Shown in pieces: positions 34,728-44,419 of a stretch of 64,000 nt of DNA. The position numbers and the translations under genes are program-made. The notes under the pieces are model-generated. The model made no database searches. It was not told the origin of the DNA and was given only the letters and a program-made list of their open reading frames with translations. Every line of letters starts with the position of its first letter. The stretch's first letter is position 1. The stretch is from Marinobacter caseinilyticus (GTDB taxonomy: Bacteria; Pseudomonadota; Gammaproteobacteria; Pseudomonadales; Oleiphilaceae). The stretch is taken from the NCBI RefSeq assembly GCF_011074955.1, contig NZ_WUQJ01000028.1, positions 1 to 64,000 of the forward strand, in the 5' to 3' direction.

Positions 34728-37700
34728 ATGACCGATCGCGAATCTCGTCTCGCCCAACTTTATCAAGCCCTGAAAGACCGTATCCTGATACTGGATGGCG
34801 GTATGGGCACGATGATTCAGAACCTGAAGCTGGACGAAGCTGCATTCCGAGGCGAGCGATTTGCCGAATACGATCGGGAAGTTCAGGGCAACAACGACCT
34901 CCTGAACCTGACCCAGCCGGCCCTGATGCGAAACATCCATGCCGATTACCTGGACGCTGGCGCCGATATCATAGAGACCAACACCTTCAACTCGACGCAG
35001 GTGTCTCAAGCCGATTACGGGCTTGAATCCATTGCGAAAGAGTTGAATGTCGCATCCGCGCAACTGGCGCGGAAAATTGCGGATGAATTTACCGCCAAAA
35101 ACCCTGACAAACCTCGTTTTGTTGCCGGCGCGGTTGGCCCGACCTCGCGCACAGCCTCTATCTCACCGGATGTAAACAATCCAGGCTATCGCAACGTCGA
35201 CTTTCAGACTCTGGTCGACAATTATTACGAAGCCGTGGGCGGCCTGGTCGAAGGTGGCAGCGATCTCATCCTGATCGAAACGATTTTTGACACCCTGAAC
35301 GCCAAGGCGGCCATTTACGCCACTCAGCAGTATTTTGAAGACAGCGGCATCACGTTGCCGATAATGATCTCCGGTACCATCACCGACGCCTCCGGCCGGA
35401 CCCTGTCTGGCCAGACCACGGAAGCATTCTGGAACTCCATTGCTCACGCAAAGCCGCTATCTGTGGGTCTCAACTGTGCGCTGGGTGCCGATGCGCTGCG
35501 ACCTTACGTCGAAGAACTGGCAAACAAGGCTGAGGCCTATGTCAGTGCGCACCCGAACGCCGGCCTGCCCAACGAGTTTGGCGAATACGATCAGACGCCA
35601 GAAGAAATGGCAGACATTGTCGAAGGTTTTGCACGAGACGGCTTCCTCAACATCATCGGTGGATGTTGTGGTTCGCGACCGGATCATATCGAAGCCATTG
35701 CCCAAGCGGTTGCCAAATACCCTCCTCGCCAGATCCCCGAACGGCCTAAGGCGCTTCGCCTGGCTGGCCTTGAGCCATTCACCGGAGATGAGAACACTCT
35801 GTTTATCAACGTTGGCGAACGCACCAATGTGACCGGCTCGAAGCGCTTTCTTCGCCTGATCAAAGAAGAGCAGTACGAAGAAGCACTGAGCGTCGCCAGA
35901 GACCAGGTCGAAAACGGCGCCCAGATCATCGATATCAACATGGATGAAGGCATGCTGGACTCCAAAGACGTGATGGTCACGTTTTTGAAGCTGGTTGCCT
36001 CGGAGCCCGATATCTCACGGGTGCCGATCATGGTCGACTCTTCCAAGTGGGATGTTATTGAGGCAGGCTTGCGCTGTATCCAGGGCAAAGCCGTAGTCAA
36101 TTCCATCAGCATGAAAGAAGGCGAGGATGAATTCCTGGCCCGAGCCAGAACGTGTATGCGTTACGGCGCCGCCGTAGTGGTTATGGCCTTTGACGAAGAG
36201 GGGCAAGCCGATACATTTGAGCGCAAGACGCAAATCTGTAAACGCTCTTACGACTTACTGGTCGGCATTGGCTTTAATCCCGCCGATATAATCTTTGACC
36301 CCAATATTTTTGCCATCGCCACCGGCATCGAAGAGCATAACAATTACGCCGTTGATTTTATTAACGCCACTCGCTGGATACGCGACAATCTTCCGTATGC
36401 CTCTATTTCCGGGGGCGTGAGCAATGTGTCGTTCTCATTCCGCGGCAATGATGTGGTGCGTGAAGCCATCCACTCCGTGTTCCTTTACCACGCCATTAAA
36501 GCTGGCATGAACATGGGCATCGTTAATCCAGGTCAGCTGGTCATTTACGATGAAATTGAACCGGAGCTCAAGGCGCTTGTAGAAGATGTAGTCCTCAACC
36601 GCCGGGCGGACGGTACCGACCGTTTACTTGAAATTGCGGAACGCTTCAAAGGCAAAGGTGGCAAGACGCAGGAAGAAGATCTGGCCTGGCGGGAGTGGCC
36701 AGTTGAAAAGCGCCTGGAGCATGCGCTGGTCAAAGGCATCACGAATTACATCCTGGAAGACACGGAAGCCTGTCGGCTGCGAGCGGAACGCCCCATCCAT
36801 GTGATTGAAGGCCCGTTAATGGACGGGATGAATGTGGTCGGCGATCTGTTCGGTGACGGTAAGATGTTTTTGCCCCAGGTGGTCAAAAGTGCTCGGGTAA
36901 TGAAACAGGCGGTGGCCCACCTGATCCCCTTTATAGAAGCTGAAAAATCGGAAGATCAGCAAGCCAAGGGCAAAATCCTGATGGCCACTGTTAAAGGTGA
37001 CGTGCACGATATCGGCAAGAATATCGTAGGTGTCGTACTGCAGTGCAATAATTATGAAGTCATCGATTTGGGCGTTATGGTGCCGTGCGAAAAGATCCTG
37101 GAGGCCGCTCGCAAGGAAAACGTCGACATTATTGGCTTAAGCGGCCTGATCACGCCGTCACTCGATGAAATGGTCCACGTAGCCCGTGAGATGCAACGGC
37201 TCGACTTCCAGATTCCCCTCATGATTGGCGGCGCGACAACCTCGAAGGCCCACACTGCGGTCAAGATTGAACCGCATTACAAGAACGATATTGCCCTGTA
37301 TGTGTCGGACGCGTCCCGTTGCGTTAATGTGGCATCTCAACTCTTGAGCAAAACGGCCAAACCCACTCTGGTTGAGGCCGCCCGAACCGAATACGAAGAT
37401 GTGCGTGAGCGTCGCAAAAACCGCGGTGACCGAGTCAAGCTTGTATCGTTTGATGAAGCTCAGCGTCGCGCGCCAGAGATTGATTTTGACAGCCACACTC
37501 CAGTAAAGCCTTCCTTCCTCGGGTTGCGTAACTTTGATAACTACGACCTGAACGAACTTATTGATTACATCGACTGGACGCCCTTTTTTATTGCCTGGGA
37601 CATATCCGGCAAGTATCCAGCAATCTTTGACGATCCAAAGCGCGGCGAAGCAGCTAAAAGTCTGTTCGACGACGCCCAGCAACTGCTCAAGCGCATTGTT

Positions 37701-38426
37701 GAAGAGAAGCGATTAACAGCGCGGGGCGTCATTGGCTTCTGGCCGGCCAGCCGACGCGGAGACGACATCGTGGTGTATTCCGATGAGAGCCGAAGCGAAG
37801 AGCTCACCACCCTGCACCACCTTCGCCAGCAAGATGAAAAATCGCCAGGCAAGCCAATGATGGCGCTGTCCGATTTCGTGCAACATGAATCCGCAGCACA
37901 GTGTGACTATATTGGTGGTTTTGCCGTTACAACCGGCATCGGCTCGGAAGAGCTGGTTCGCGAATTCAAAGACGCCAATGACGACTACAACGCCATCATG
38001 GTGCAAGCGTTGGCAGACCGGCTTGCAGAGGCCTTTGCGGAACGCCTGCATGAGCGAGTACGCAAAGAGCTTTGGGGTTATGACCCCGATGAAGCCCTGG
38101 CCAGTGACGATCTCATCCGTGAACGCTACAAAGGCATCCGGCCGGCACCGGGTTACCCGGCCTGCCCGGACCACACAGAGAAAGAAACACTGTTTGAATT
38201 GCTGCAGGCACCGGAAAATGCCGGCATTGAACTGACTGAACATTTCGCCATGTTCCCGGCTTCAGCCGTTTCAGGCTGGTATTTTGCGCACCCTCAATCC
38301 AAGTACTTTGCAGTCGGTCGCATTGGCAAAGACCAAGTGGAAGACTATGCCAAACGTAAGGGCTTGACTGTGGCGGAAGCTGAGCGCTGGTTGGCGCCGA
38401 GCCTTGCCTACGATCCGGCGGAGTAA
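34728..38426 (+). CDS. metH: Cobalamin-dependent methionine synthase
   Basis: Transfers a methyl group from methyltetrahydrofolate through cobalamin to homocysteine. It is about 1,232 residues with four modules: homocysteine domain (zinc ligands in GLNCALGAD and [10 protein letters not shown]), pterin domain (about 340-630), cobalamin domain (His ligand in [12 protein letters not shown], about 755) and the reactivation domain ([12 protein letters not shown] near the end). ATG 34728 has GGAAG 8 bases upstream; ATG 34710 is an alternative. No B12 riboswitch is visible in the leader. Confidence 0.97.
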   Translation: MTDRESRLAQLYQALKDRILILDGGMGTMIQNLKLDEAAFRGERFAEYDREVQGNNDLLNLTQPALMRNIHADYLDAGADIIETNTFNSTQVSQADYGLESIAKELNVASAQLARKIADEFTAKNPDKPRFVAGAVGPTSRTASISPDVNNPGYRNVDFQTLVDNYYEAVGGLVEGGSDLILIETIFDTLNAKAAIYATQQYFEDSGITLPIMISGTITDASGRTLSGQTTEAFWNSIAHAKPLSVGLNCALGADALRPYVEELANKAEAYVSAHPNAGLPNEFGEYDQTPEEMADIVEGFARDGFLNIIGGCCGSRPDHIEAIAQAVAKYPPRQIPERPKALRLAGLEPFTGDENTLFINVGERTNVTGSKRFLRLIKEEQYEEALSVARDQVENGAQIIDINMDEGMLDSKDVMVTFLKLVASEPDISRVPIMVDSSKWDVIEAGLRCIQGKAVVNSISMKEGEDEFLARARTCMRYGAAVVVMAFDEEGQADTFERKTQICKRSYDLLVGIGFNPADIIFDPNIFAIATGIEEHNNYAVDFINATRWIRDNLPYASISGGVSNVSFSFRGNDVVREAIHSVFLYHAIKAGMNMGIVNPGQLVIYDEIEPELKALVEDVVLNRRADGTDRLLEIAERFKGKGGKTQEEDLAWREWPVEKRLEHALVKGITNYILEDTEACRLRAERPIHVIEGPLMDGMNVVGDLFGDGKMFLPQVVKSARVMKQAVAHLIPFIEAEKSEDQQAKGKILMATVKGDVHDIGKNIVGVVLQCNNYEVIDLGVMVPCEKILEAARKENVDIIGLSGLITPSLDEMVHVAREMQRLDFQIPLMIGGATTSKAHTAVKIEPHYKNDIALYVSDASRCVNVASQLLSKTAKPTLVEAARTEYEDVRERRKNRGDRVKLVSFDEAQRRAPEIDFDSHTPVKPSFLGLRNFDNYDLNELIDYIDWTPFFIAWDISGKYPAIFDDPKRGEAAKSLFDDAQQLLKRIVEEKRLTARGVIGFWPASRRGDDIVVYSDESRSEELTTLHHLRQQDEKSPGKPMMALSDFVQHESAAQCDYIGGFAVTTGIGSEELVREFKDANDDYNAIMVQALADRLAEAFAERLHERVRKELWGYDPDEALASDDLIRERYKGIRPAPGYPACPDHTEKETLFELLQAPENAGIELTEHFAMFPASAVSGWYFAHPQSKYFAVGRIGKDQVEDYAKRKGLTVAEAERWLAPSLAYDPAE

Positions 38427-38472
38427 ACCGGGCCGGACAGATCGGTAATAAATGGATTTCGGAGTTGAAACG

Positions 38473-38691
38473 ATGAGCGACCAGAAAACTGGGAAGAAAA
38501 AGCACCCTGGCCTGTTAAAAGTGATGCAGAGTGTGATGGCAGGGGCACTGGGTGTTCAGTCAAGCAAACGCCATGAAGAGGACTTTCAAAGCCAAAGTCC
38601 CTGGATGTATATCATTGTTGGCGTCTTGTTCACCATAGGGTTTGTGGTCACGCTGATCATGATCGTGAGATGGGTACTTGCCGGTCAGTAA
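38473..38691 (+). CDS. DUF2970 small membrane protein
   Basis: A 72-residue protein: a Lys-rich N-terminus, GLLKVMQSVMAGALGVQS and one C-terminal transmembrane helix (about 46-70). It matches DUF2970, commonly downstream of metH in Pseudomonas relatives. GGAG is 8 bases before the ATG. Function unknown. Confidence 0.85.
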   Translation: MSDQKTGKKKHPGLLKVMQSVMAGALGVQSSKRHEEDFQSQSPWMYIIVGVLFTIGFVVTLIMIVRWVLAGQ

Positions 38692-38715
38692 GCCCGTCTA
38701 GCGGGCTATTTTCGC
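38692..38715 (+). terminator. Short terminator-like hairpin after DUF2970
   Basis: AGCCCG, loop TCTAG, CGGGCT, then ATTTTC. The stem is only 6 bp and the T run weak. Confidence 0.5.
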
Positions 38716-38729
38716 TGACACATATGATT

Positions 38730-38834
38730 TTATTGGCCAGATACCCAGAACACCGCAAGAGCAACGGCCAGTGCAACCAGCGCAACTGCGGCAATGGCAT
38801 CGACCTGACTGTCTGTACGTGTGCTTTTACTCAT
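38730..38834 (-). CDS. 34-residue single-pass membrane micropeptide (candidate)
   Basis: Minus-strand ORF: ATG at 38834 behind AGAGGA, TAA at 38730-38732. The product begins with about 12 polar residues (MSKSTRTDSQVD), then a continuous hydrophobic Ala/Val/Leu helix, and ends WVSGQ. The strong ribosome site and clean transmembrane pattern favour a real gene. It is divergent from cysI and convergent with the DUF2970 gene. Function unknown. Confidence 0.6.
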   Translation of the reverse strand: MSKSTRTDSQVDAIAAVALVALAVALAVFWVSGQ

Positions 38835-39084
38835 TGGAGCATCCTCTTTTTATTGTAAAATGGGTTCAACGTCAGACTATAGCCTATTTGAGCCCTTTGG
38901 AAAGTTCTAGCGTTTTTTAAGTACCAAACGTGATTAGTATATTAATAAATAATCATTTTAAGCATAAGTCGAAACTGATATCGTCTTCGAAAAATCGCGC
39001 CGAACGTGCGGCTCCAACCCGTTCGCGACCCCGGTTCAAAGACTGATCATTCAATTCGATTCCTATAAATCAGGATCCCGCATT

Positions 39085-40737
39085 ATGTACGTATACGACG
39101 AACACGATCGGCAGATACTCGCTGAGCGCGTCGCGCAATTCCGTCATCAGACCGATCGCGCGCTCGCGGGGGACCTGGCCGAAGACGAATTTCTGCCTTT
39201 GCGACTGCAGAATGGATTATATGTGCAACGGCTGGCACCCATGCTTCGCATTTGTGTTCCTTACGGCATGTTGAGGTCGGATCAGCTTCGTCGGCTGGCA
39301 AAAGTCAGCCGGGATTACGACAAGGGGTACGCGCATTTCACCACTCGTCAGAATGTTCAACTGAATTGGCCTGCCCTCGAAGATGTCCCGGATATCCTGG
39401 CGGAACTGGCTGAAGTGGAGATGCACGCCAACCAAACCAGCGGTAATTGCATCCGGAACACCACTACGGATCAATTTGCAGGCGCCCAGTCCGATGAACT
39501 TGTCGATCCCAGACCTTACTGCGAAATCATTCGCCAGTGGTCCACTTATCACCCGGAATTTGCATTTTTACCACGTAAATTCAAAGTGGCGGTTAATGCG
39601 TCCGAATTGACCGACCGGGCCGCTGTTCAGGTCCATGACATCGGGATCGAGATCGTTCATAACGACGCGGGAGAACTCGGGTTCAGGGTTCATGTCGGCG
39701 GTGGTCTCGGACGTACCCCTATGGTAGGTCCGGTAATCCGGGAATTTTTACCCGAATTGGATCTGCTGACCTATCTTGAAGCGGTATTGCGCGTTTACAA
39801 CCGCTATGGTCGCCGTGATAACAAGTACAAGGCACGAATCAAGATTCTGGTGAAAGCTCTTACCCCGGAAGGGTTCGCCGAGAAAGTGGAAGAAGAGTGG
39901 TCCCACATCAAGGACTCACCTACTCGCCTGACCCCCGACGCGATTGCGCGTGTCCAGAGTTATTTTACCGAACCCGACTATGCCGCGCTGAGCAATGATC
40001 CTGAGACTTTGGTCGCTGCTCGCAGCGAGCACAAGGCATTCGATAAGTGGGTCACTCGGAACACTGATGCCCACAAGAAACCGGGATATGCCATCGTTAC
40101 GCTCACGATGAAAAAAACCGGCGTACCCCCTGGGGACGTCAGTGACCTGCAACTGGAGCACATTGCCAATGTAGCTGACCGTTACAGCTTTGGCGAAGCG
40201 CGCGTCACCCATCAGCAAAACGTGGTGTTGGCGGACGTAAGACAGGATGAGTTGTACGAGTTATGGCAAGCCATTAAACCCATGGGCTTTGCCACGGCCA
40301 ACCTGAACACCCTGACCGATATCATCTGCTGCCCCGGTGGAGACTATTGCGCCTTGGCCAATGCCAAGTCGATCCCCATAGCTGAGTCCATTCAACGTAA
40401 GTTCGACAACCTGGACTATGTGTATGATCTTGGTGACATCGACCTGAACATCTCTGGCTGCATGAATGCCTGTGGCCATCACCATGTCGGCCACATCGGG
40501 GTGTTGGGTGTTGATAAAAAAGGCGAGGAGTTTTACCAGGTCAGCCTGGGTGGCTCATCTCAGCGGGACGCCTCCATTGGCAAAATTCTGGGCCCCTCCT
40601 TTGCCAGTGAGCACATGCCGAACGTTATCGAGAAGATCATCAACGTCTTTGTCGAAAACCGGACCGATGAAGAGGCGTTTCTGGATACGTATCGTCGCAT
40701 CGGCATCACCCCCTTCAAGGAGCGCGTTTATGCCTGA
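39085..40737 (+). CDS. cysI: Sulfite reductase hemoprotein (nitrite/sulfite reductase family)
   Basis: Reduces sulfite to sulfide for cysteine synthesis with siroheme and a 4Fe-4S cluster; cytoplasmic. The cluster ligands CPGGDYC (C-x5-C) and CMNAC (C-x3-C) lie in the last quarter, and the substrate arginine/lysine loops and two ferredoxin-like repeats precede them. 550 residues, as in the Pseudomonas type without an adjacent CysJ flavoprotein. It overlaps the DUF934 gene by 8 bases. Confidence 0.93.
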   Translation: MYVYDEHDRQILAERVAQFRHQTDRALAGDLAEDEFLPLRLQNGLYVQRLAPMLRICVPYGMLRSDQLRRLAKVSRDYDKGYAHFTTRQNVQLNWPALEDVPDILAELAEVEMHANQTSGNCIRNTTTDQFAGAQSDELVDPRPYCEIIRQWSTYHPEFAFLPRKFKVAVNASELTDRAAVQVHDIGIEIVHNDAGELGFRVHVGGGLGRTPMVGPVIREFLPELDLLTYLEAVLRVYNRYGRRDNKYKARIKILVKALTPEGFAEKVEEEWSHIKDSPTRLTPDAIARVQSYFTEPDYAALSNDPETLVAARSEHKAFDKWVTRNTDAHKKPGYAIVTLTMKKTGVPPGDVSDLQLEHIANVADRYSFGEARVTHQQNVVLADVRQDELYELWQAIKPMGFATANLNTLTDIICCPGGDYCALANAKSIPIAESIQRKFDNLDYVYDLGDIDLNISGCMNACGHHHVGHIGVLGVDKKGEEFYQVSLGGSSQRDASIGKILGPSFASEHMPNVIEKIINVFVENRTDEEAFLDTYRRIGITPFKERVYA

Positions 40738-41233
40738 AGTTATCACTCAGGATGGCCAGATCAAAGCCGATCAATGGACGCTGGTCGAGCGCCCGGCAGA
40801 AGGCGAAACGATTGAGTTGCCGACAGGGCCCGCGATTATTCCGGCGGATATCTGGTATGCGAATAAAAACCAGTTCGCCGGGCGAGATGATGTCGGTGTG
40901 TGGCTGGAAAGCCATGACGAACCTGGCATTCTTGCAGACAGCGTTAATGACCTGCCGATTATTGCGGTGAACTTCCCTAAATTTACCGATGGTCGAGGGT
41001 ACAGCTCTGCGCGGTTACTGCGGGAGCGTTATGGCTACAAGAATGAGTTGCGAGCGATTGGGGATGTGCTTTTGGACCAGCTTCAATTTATGAAGCGTTG
41101 TGGTTTTGACAGCTACGCCCTTCGTGCAGACAAAGACATCCAGCTGGCCGCACACTGCCTGAACTTCTTCAGCCAGGCCTACCAGGCAGCGACCGATACC
41201 AATGAGCCATTGTTTCGTCGTCGGGTGTCATAA
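40730..41233 (+). CDS. DUF934 protein, cysI partner
   Basis: A 167-residue conserved protein of the DUF934 family, almost always directly downstream of this cysI type and presumed to support sulfite reduction. FPKFTDGRGYSSARLLRERYGY is characteristic. ATG 40730 has AAGGAG 7 bases upstream inside cysI, so the pair is translationally coupled. Confidence 0.9.
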   Translation: MPEVITQDGQIKADQWTLVERPAEGETIELPTGPAIIPADIWYANKNQFAGRDDVGVWLESHDEPGILADSVNDLPIIAVNFPKFTDGRGYSSARLLRERYGYKNELRAIGDVLLDQLQFMKRCGFDSYALRADKDIQLAAHCLNFFSQAYQAATDTNEPLFRRRVS

Positions 41234-41262
41234 ATACTCTCTGAAAGCAATCCAATTTGAGA

Positions 41263-41298
41263 CAGGGGATGCAGAACGCTTGACGTTCGTATCCCCTG
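41263..41298. terminator. Convergent hairpin between DUF934 and acuI
   Basis: CAGGGGAT pairs with ATCCCCTG, with an inner stem GAACG/CGTTC. There is no strong T run on either side; likely a stop or RNA-stabilising structure for both converging transcripts. Confidence 0.5.
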
Positions 41299-41314
41299 CT
41301 CTCCTGCCACCTCG

Positions 41315-42313
41315 TCAGTCACCGTGAACCAGCACGACCCGCCCTGAAGACTCGCCTTTCAGAAAGGCTTTGAGCGCAGAATCCAGTTCCTTCGGTCCAA
41401 TCTCCCGCGCAGTCTTCTCAGTCTGTTTGCATGCCCATGGGCCACTCAGCTTATCCCACACTGCCTGCTTTTCTGCCAAGGGAATCTCTACCGAATCGAT
41501 CCCTAACAGGTTCACCCCTCTCAAAATAAATGGTAACACTGTCGTCTGTAGCTGGGGCCCTGCCACTAAACCGCAGCATGCCACCGAGCCGCCCGGCTGG
41601 ATATACTTCAGCAGTTCCGCCAGCGGCTCGCCACCGACGGTATCGACAGCACCCGCATAGGCGGGCTTAAGCATGGGCTTTTTTTCAGCAGCCAGGGCAT
41701 CACGCCCAACAACCTCTGCGGCACCCAATGCCTTCAGGCTTTCGCTCTGGTCTGCTTTGCCACTAATCGCGACCACATCAAATCCCAGCGTTGCTAACAA
41801 CTCCGTTGCGATGCTGCCAACCGCACCACTGGCTCCGGTAACAGCGACCTTGCCCTGCTCCGGTTTCAGGCCCATTTTCAGTAGCTTGGCCACACATAAA
41901 CCCGCTGTCAGACCCGCAGTGCCGTAGATCATGGCAGTGCGAGCCTGCCAGTTTTGCGGCATCGGAATACACCAGGCTGCGGGCACGCGAATGTACTCCC
42001 CGAACCCACCGGGCGTGTTCATGCCCAGGTCATAGCCCGTCACAATAACCGGTTGGCCCGCTGCAAAATCAGCAATGTCAGAGGCAACCACTTCGCCCGC
42101 AGCGTCTATACCGGGCGTGTGAGGAAAATTGCGTGTCACCCCTTTGTTACCGGAGGCTGACAATGCATCTTTGTAATTGAGTGACGAATACGAGACCTTC
42201 ACCAATACTTCATTGTCAGGCAGGTCATCCGTGTTGCAACGCTCAAGCGCCCCAACATAATTACCGTCCTTTTCATGGACTCGCCAAGCGTTATAGTCGA
42301 TTGAGTTGGTCAT
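41315..42313 (-). CDS. acuI: Acrylyl-CoA reductase/quinone oxidoreductase, YhdH/AcuI type
   Basis: NADPH-dependent medium-chain oxidoreductase of 332 residues without the zinc site. The cofactor motif is GASGAVGS. Members reduce acryloyl-CoA to propionyl-CoA, which detoxifies acrylate from DMSP breakdown in marine bacteria. ATG 42313 with AGGGTGG 6 bases upstream is used instead of a GTG 9 bases earlier. It follows sohB by 21 bases in one transcript. Confidence 0.88.
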   Translation of the reverse strand: MTNSIDYNAWRVHEKDGNYVGALERCNTDDLPDNEVLVKVSYSSLNYKDALSASGNKGVTRNFPHTPGIDAAGEVVASDIADFAAGQPVIVTGYDLGMNTPGGFGEYIRVPAAWCIPMPQNWQARTAMIYGTAGLTAGLCVAKLLKMGLKPEQGKVAVTGASGAVGSIATELLATLGFDVVAISGKADQSESLKALGAAEVVGRDALAAEKKPMLKPAYAGAVDTVGGEPLAELLKYIQPGGSVACCGLVAGPQLQTTVLPFILRGVNLLGIDSVEIPLAEKQAVWDKLSGPWACKQTEKTAREIGPKELDSALKAFLKGESSGRVVLVHGD

Positions 42314-42334
42314 AATAACCACCCTGTTCCCGAA

Positions 42335-43411
42335 TCATTGGATTTTTTGGTTGCGAAACGCACTCAATAGTCGCACCACTGTGTTTTCCAACGCCGCACT
42401 GGCAGCCAACCCAAGTTTTTCTGGCAGGGTGCGCTTACGGCGGAATCCCACTGAGACTACCTCTGCTCTATCACACGCCTCAATGAGATATTCGTCTGAG
42501 GTTCGAATCTCATCAATCAGTTTTACGTCCAACGCACGGCGGCCAAACCAGATATCCCCATTGGCTACGGCGGCAATGTCCAGGCTCGGCCTGCGTTCGC
42601 TGACGTAGTCTTTGAACAGGCCATGGGTATCCTCAAGGTCTTCGAGAAATTTCTGCCGGCCCTTGTCAGTATTCTCTCCGAATACCGTCAACGTCCGCTT
42701 GTGTTCACCGGCCGTTAGTACCTCAAAGTCCACCTTATTATCCTTCAGCAGGCGGTGGAAATTGGGCAATTGAGCAACAACACCAATCGAACCAAGAATG
42801 GCGAACGGCGACGCAACAATGCGATCAGCCACACAGGCCATCATGTACCCACCACTGGCTGCAACCTTGTCCACGCACGCCGTCAACTTAATGCCCTTGG
42901 TACGAATCCGGTCAAGCTGCGCGGCTGCAAGCCCATAGCTGTGAACCAGACCGCCACCACTTTCAAGCCGAATCACCACCTCGTCTTTGTCAACATCCGC
43001 AACACTCAGAACGGCGGTGATGGATTTTCTGAGTGAGTCGGTGTCGCTGGCTTTGATATCGCCATCGAAGTCCAGGACAAACACCCGAGATGGGGTCTCA
43101 GTGGCGACTTCGGACTCGCTCTTTTTGCTTTTGAGTTTCTTTTTCTCGGCCTTAAGCTCTGCCTTCTCTTGCTTATTTTTCCGTTTCTGCCAAGCCTTGC
43201 GCTCGTGCTCATCCATCATTCTTGCCTGGATGGCGTCCTTAAGCTTGCGGTAAGTCTCGTTCAAGCGACGGATACGAAGCTCGCCGTCACTGTCATCGCC
43301 GCCTTTATCTTTGTGTGCTGCCGAAATAATGGCCGTTATTGCAATCAATAGAGCAACCACCAGGGTGACCGTTTTGGCCAAAAACAACCCATATTCCGTT
43401 AAAAATTCCAA
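42335..43411 (-). CDS. sohB: Inner-membrane serine protease SohB
   Basis: S49-family signal-peptide-peptidase-like protease facing the periplasm. An N-terminal transmembrane helix (about 10-30) is followed by a long Lys/Glu-rich helical linker (about 60-110), then the protease fold with catalytic Ser in ASGGYMM and Lys in LDVKLIDEI. A TTG start at 43411 with GGAG 7 bases upstream gives 358 residues, close to E. coli SohB. An in-frame extension to 43522 lacks support. Confidence 0.9.
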   Translation of the reverse strand: MEFLTEYGLFLAKTVTLVVALLIAITAIISAAHKDKGGDDSDGELRIRRLNETYRKLKDAIQARMMDEHERKAWQKRKNKQEKAELKAEKKKLKSKKSESEVATETPSRVFVLDFDGDIKASDTDSLRKSITAVLSVADVDKDEVVIRLESGGGLVHSYGLAAAQLDRIRTKGIKLTACVDKVAASGGYMMACVADRIVASPFAILGSIGVVAQLPNFHRLLKDNKVDFEVLTAGEHKRTLTVFGENTDKGRQKFLEDLEDTHGLFKDYVSERRPSLDIAAVANGDIWFGRRALDVKLIDEIRTSDEYLIEACDRAEVVSVGFRRKRTLPEKLGLAASAALENTVVRLLSAFRNQKIQ

Positions 43412-43700
43412 TTCGCTTCTCCAGCATGAAGATCCATAAAGTCGACTGATTGTAACCGAGGGAAGCCATCGTACAAGGGGTGGCCCATGGAAAATTGCCG
43501 AGAAGCGGAAATCAGCCGGCAAGAAATTAAAACAAGCGTTCGATCAAGCTTGACACGGATTGGCCCTACCCCTAAAGTCGAGTGGCTTAGCAGGCAAGCC
43601 TGGACGCTGAATAAGGGCGCTATCCGCGATTTCACGGGGTGTGTGGTCGTCGTGACAGGCTCAGCCACAGTGCACGATAAAATCTATAAAGGGTAAAACA

Positions 43701-44015
43701 ATGTCCGTAGCTCAGGTATTTGGAAAACTAGAACAGAACTTCAACGCTGACGCGGCCTCTGGTCTCGACCTGGTGTTCCAGTTCAACATCGAAGACGATA
43801 GCAACTACCATCTGGTCATCAACGACGGTGCGTGCCAGCTGGGCGAAGGCGATCACGCAGACCCATCTGTCACTTTGATCATGAATGCTGAAACACTTCA
43901 TGGTATCGTTTCTGGCGAAACTGATGGCATGCAGGCATTTATGGCCGGCCAACTTCGCGCCGAAGGCGATATGATGCTGGCAACCAAGCTGGGCGAGCTG
44001 TTCACCCTCAGCTGA
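43701..44015 (+). CDS. SCP2 sterol-binding domain protein
   Basis: A stand-alone SCP2 lipid-binding domain of 104 residues, cytoplasmic. GMQAFMAGQLRAEGDMMLA is the C-terminal helix pair typical of the fold. It may carry acyl-CoAs or other lipids. AAAGGG lies before the ATG. Its promoter lies in the 289-base spacer shared with sohB; it ends at a strong terminator. Confidence 0.9.
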   Translation: MSVAQVFGKLEQNFNADAASGLDLVFQFNIEDDSNYHLVINDGACQLGEGDHADPSVTLIMNAETLHGIVSGETDGMQAFMAGQLRAEGDMMLATKLGELFTLS

Positions 44016-44030
44016 TCCTCCAGTCAGTAC

Positions 44031-44066
44031 AAAAACCTTCGCGCTTATGGCCCGGAGGTTTTTTTT
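44031..44066 (+). terminator. Rho-independent terminator after SCP2 gene
   Basis: AAACCTTCG pairs with CGGAGGTTT (one G-U pair) across a 13-base loop, followed by a run of T. Confidence 0.8.
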
Positions 44067-44069
44067 GGC

Positions 44070-44411
44070 TCATCGTATTTGCCAGGAAACACGAGCAAAT
44101 TCAGTGGTGGTGGCAACCTTCGCCGTCGCATAGTTCCTGTCGGCGGTGGTTTTGGTACGGAGGGCGAGCCAGGTCCTCACGGTCGAACTGGCAGGCCCGT
44201 GCCCTGTTTTGAAGTTGAGCCCATCTGCTCCAATTGCAAGCAGCAACATGCCATGCCTACCGATACGGCCAGTACTTTCGGGCCAATCCGTGATAGCTTT
44301 CTGCCAGTTATTCCAGCCCGACAGCCGGCAAGGTTGCGGGAAAAATGCCAACTCAGTGGTCACATGCAACCTTCCTGCCGGAAGGGCAACCACACCATCA
44401 GAGTCGGGCAA
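44070..44411 (-). other. Possible small CDS in a 400-base spacer (low confidence)
   Basis: Between the SCP2 gene and the gene ending at 44420 lies a 113-codon minus-strand frame opening at a TTG 8 bases after the previous stop. The product has a plausible mixed composition (Trp-rich, RHGMLLLAIG segment) but matches no family I know and has no clear ribosome site. It may be a real downstream operon member or chance. Confidence 0.3.
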
Positions 44412-44419
44412 ACCTGCGG

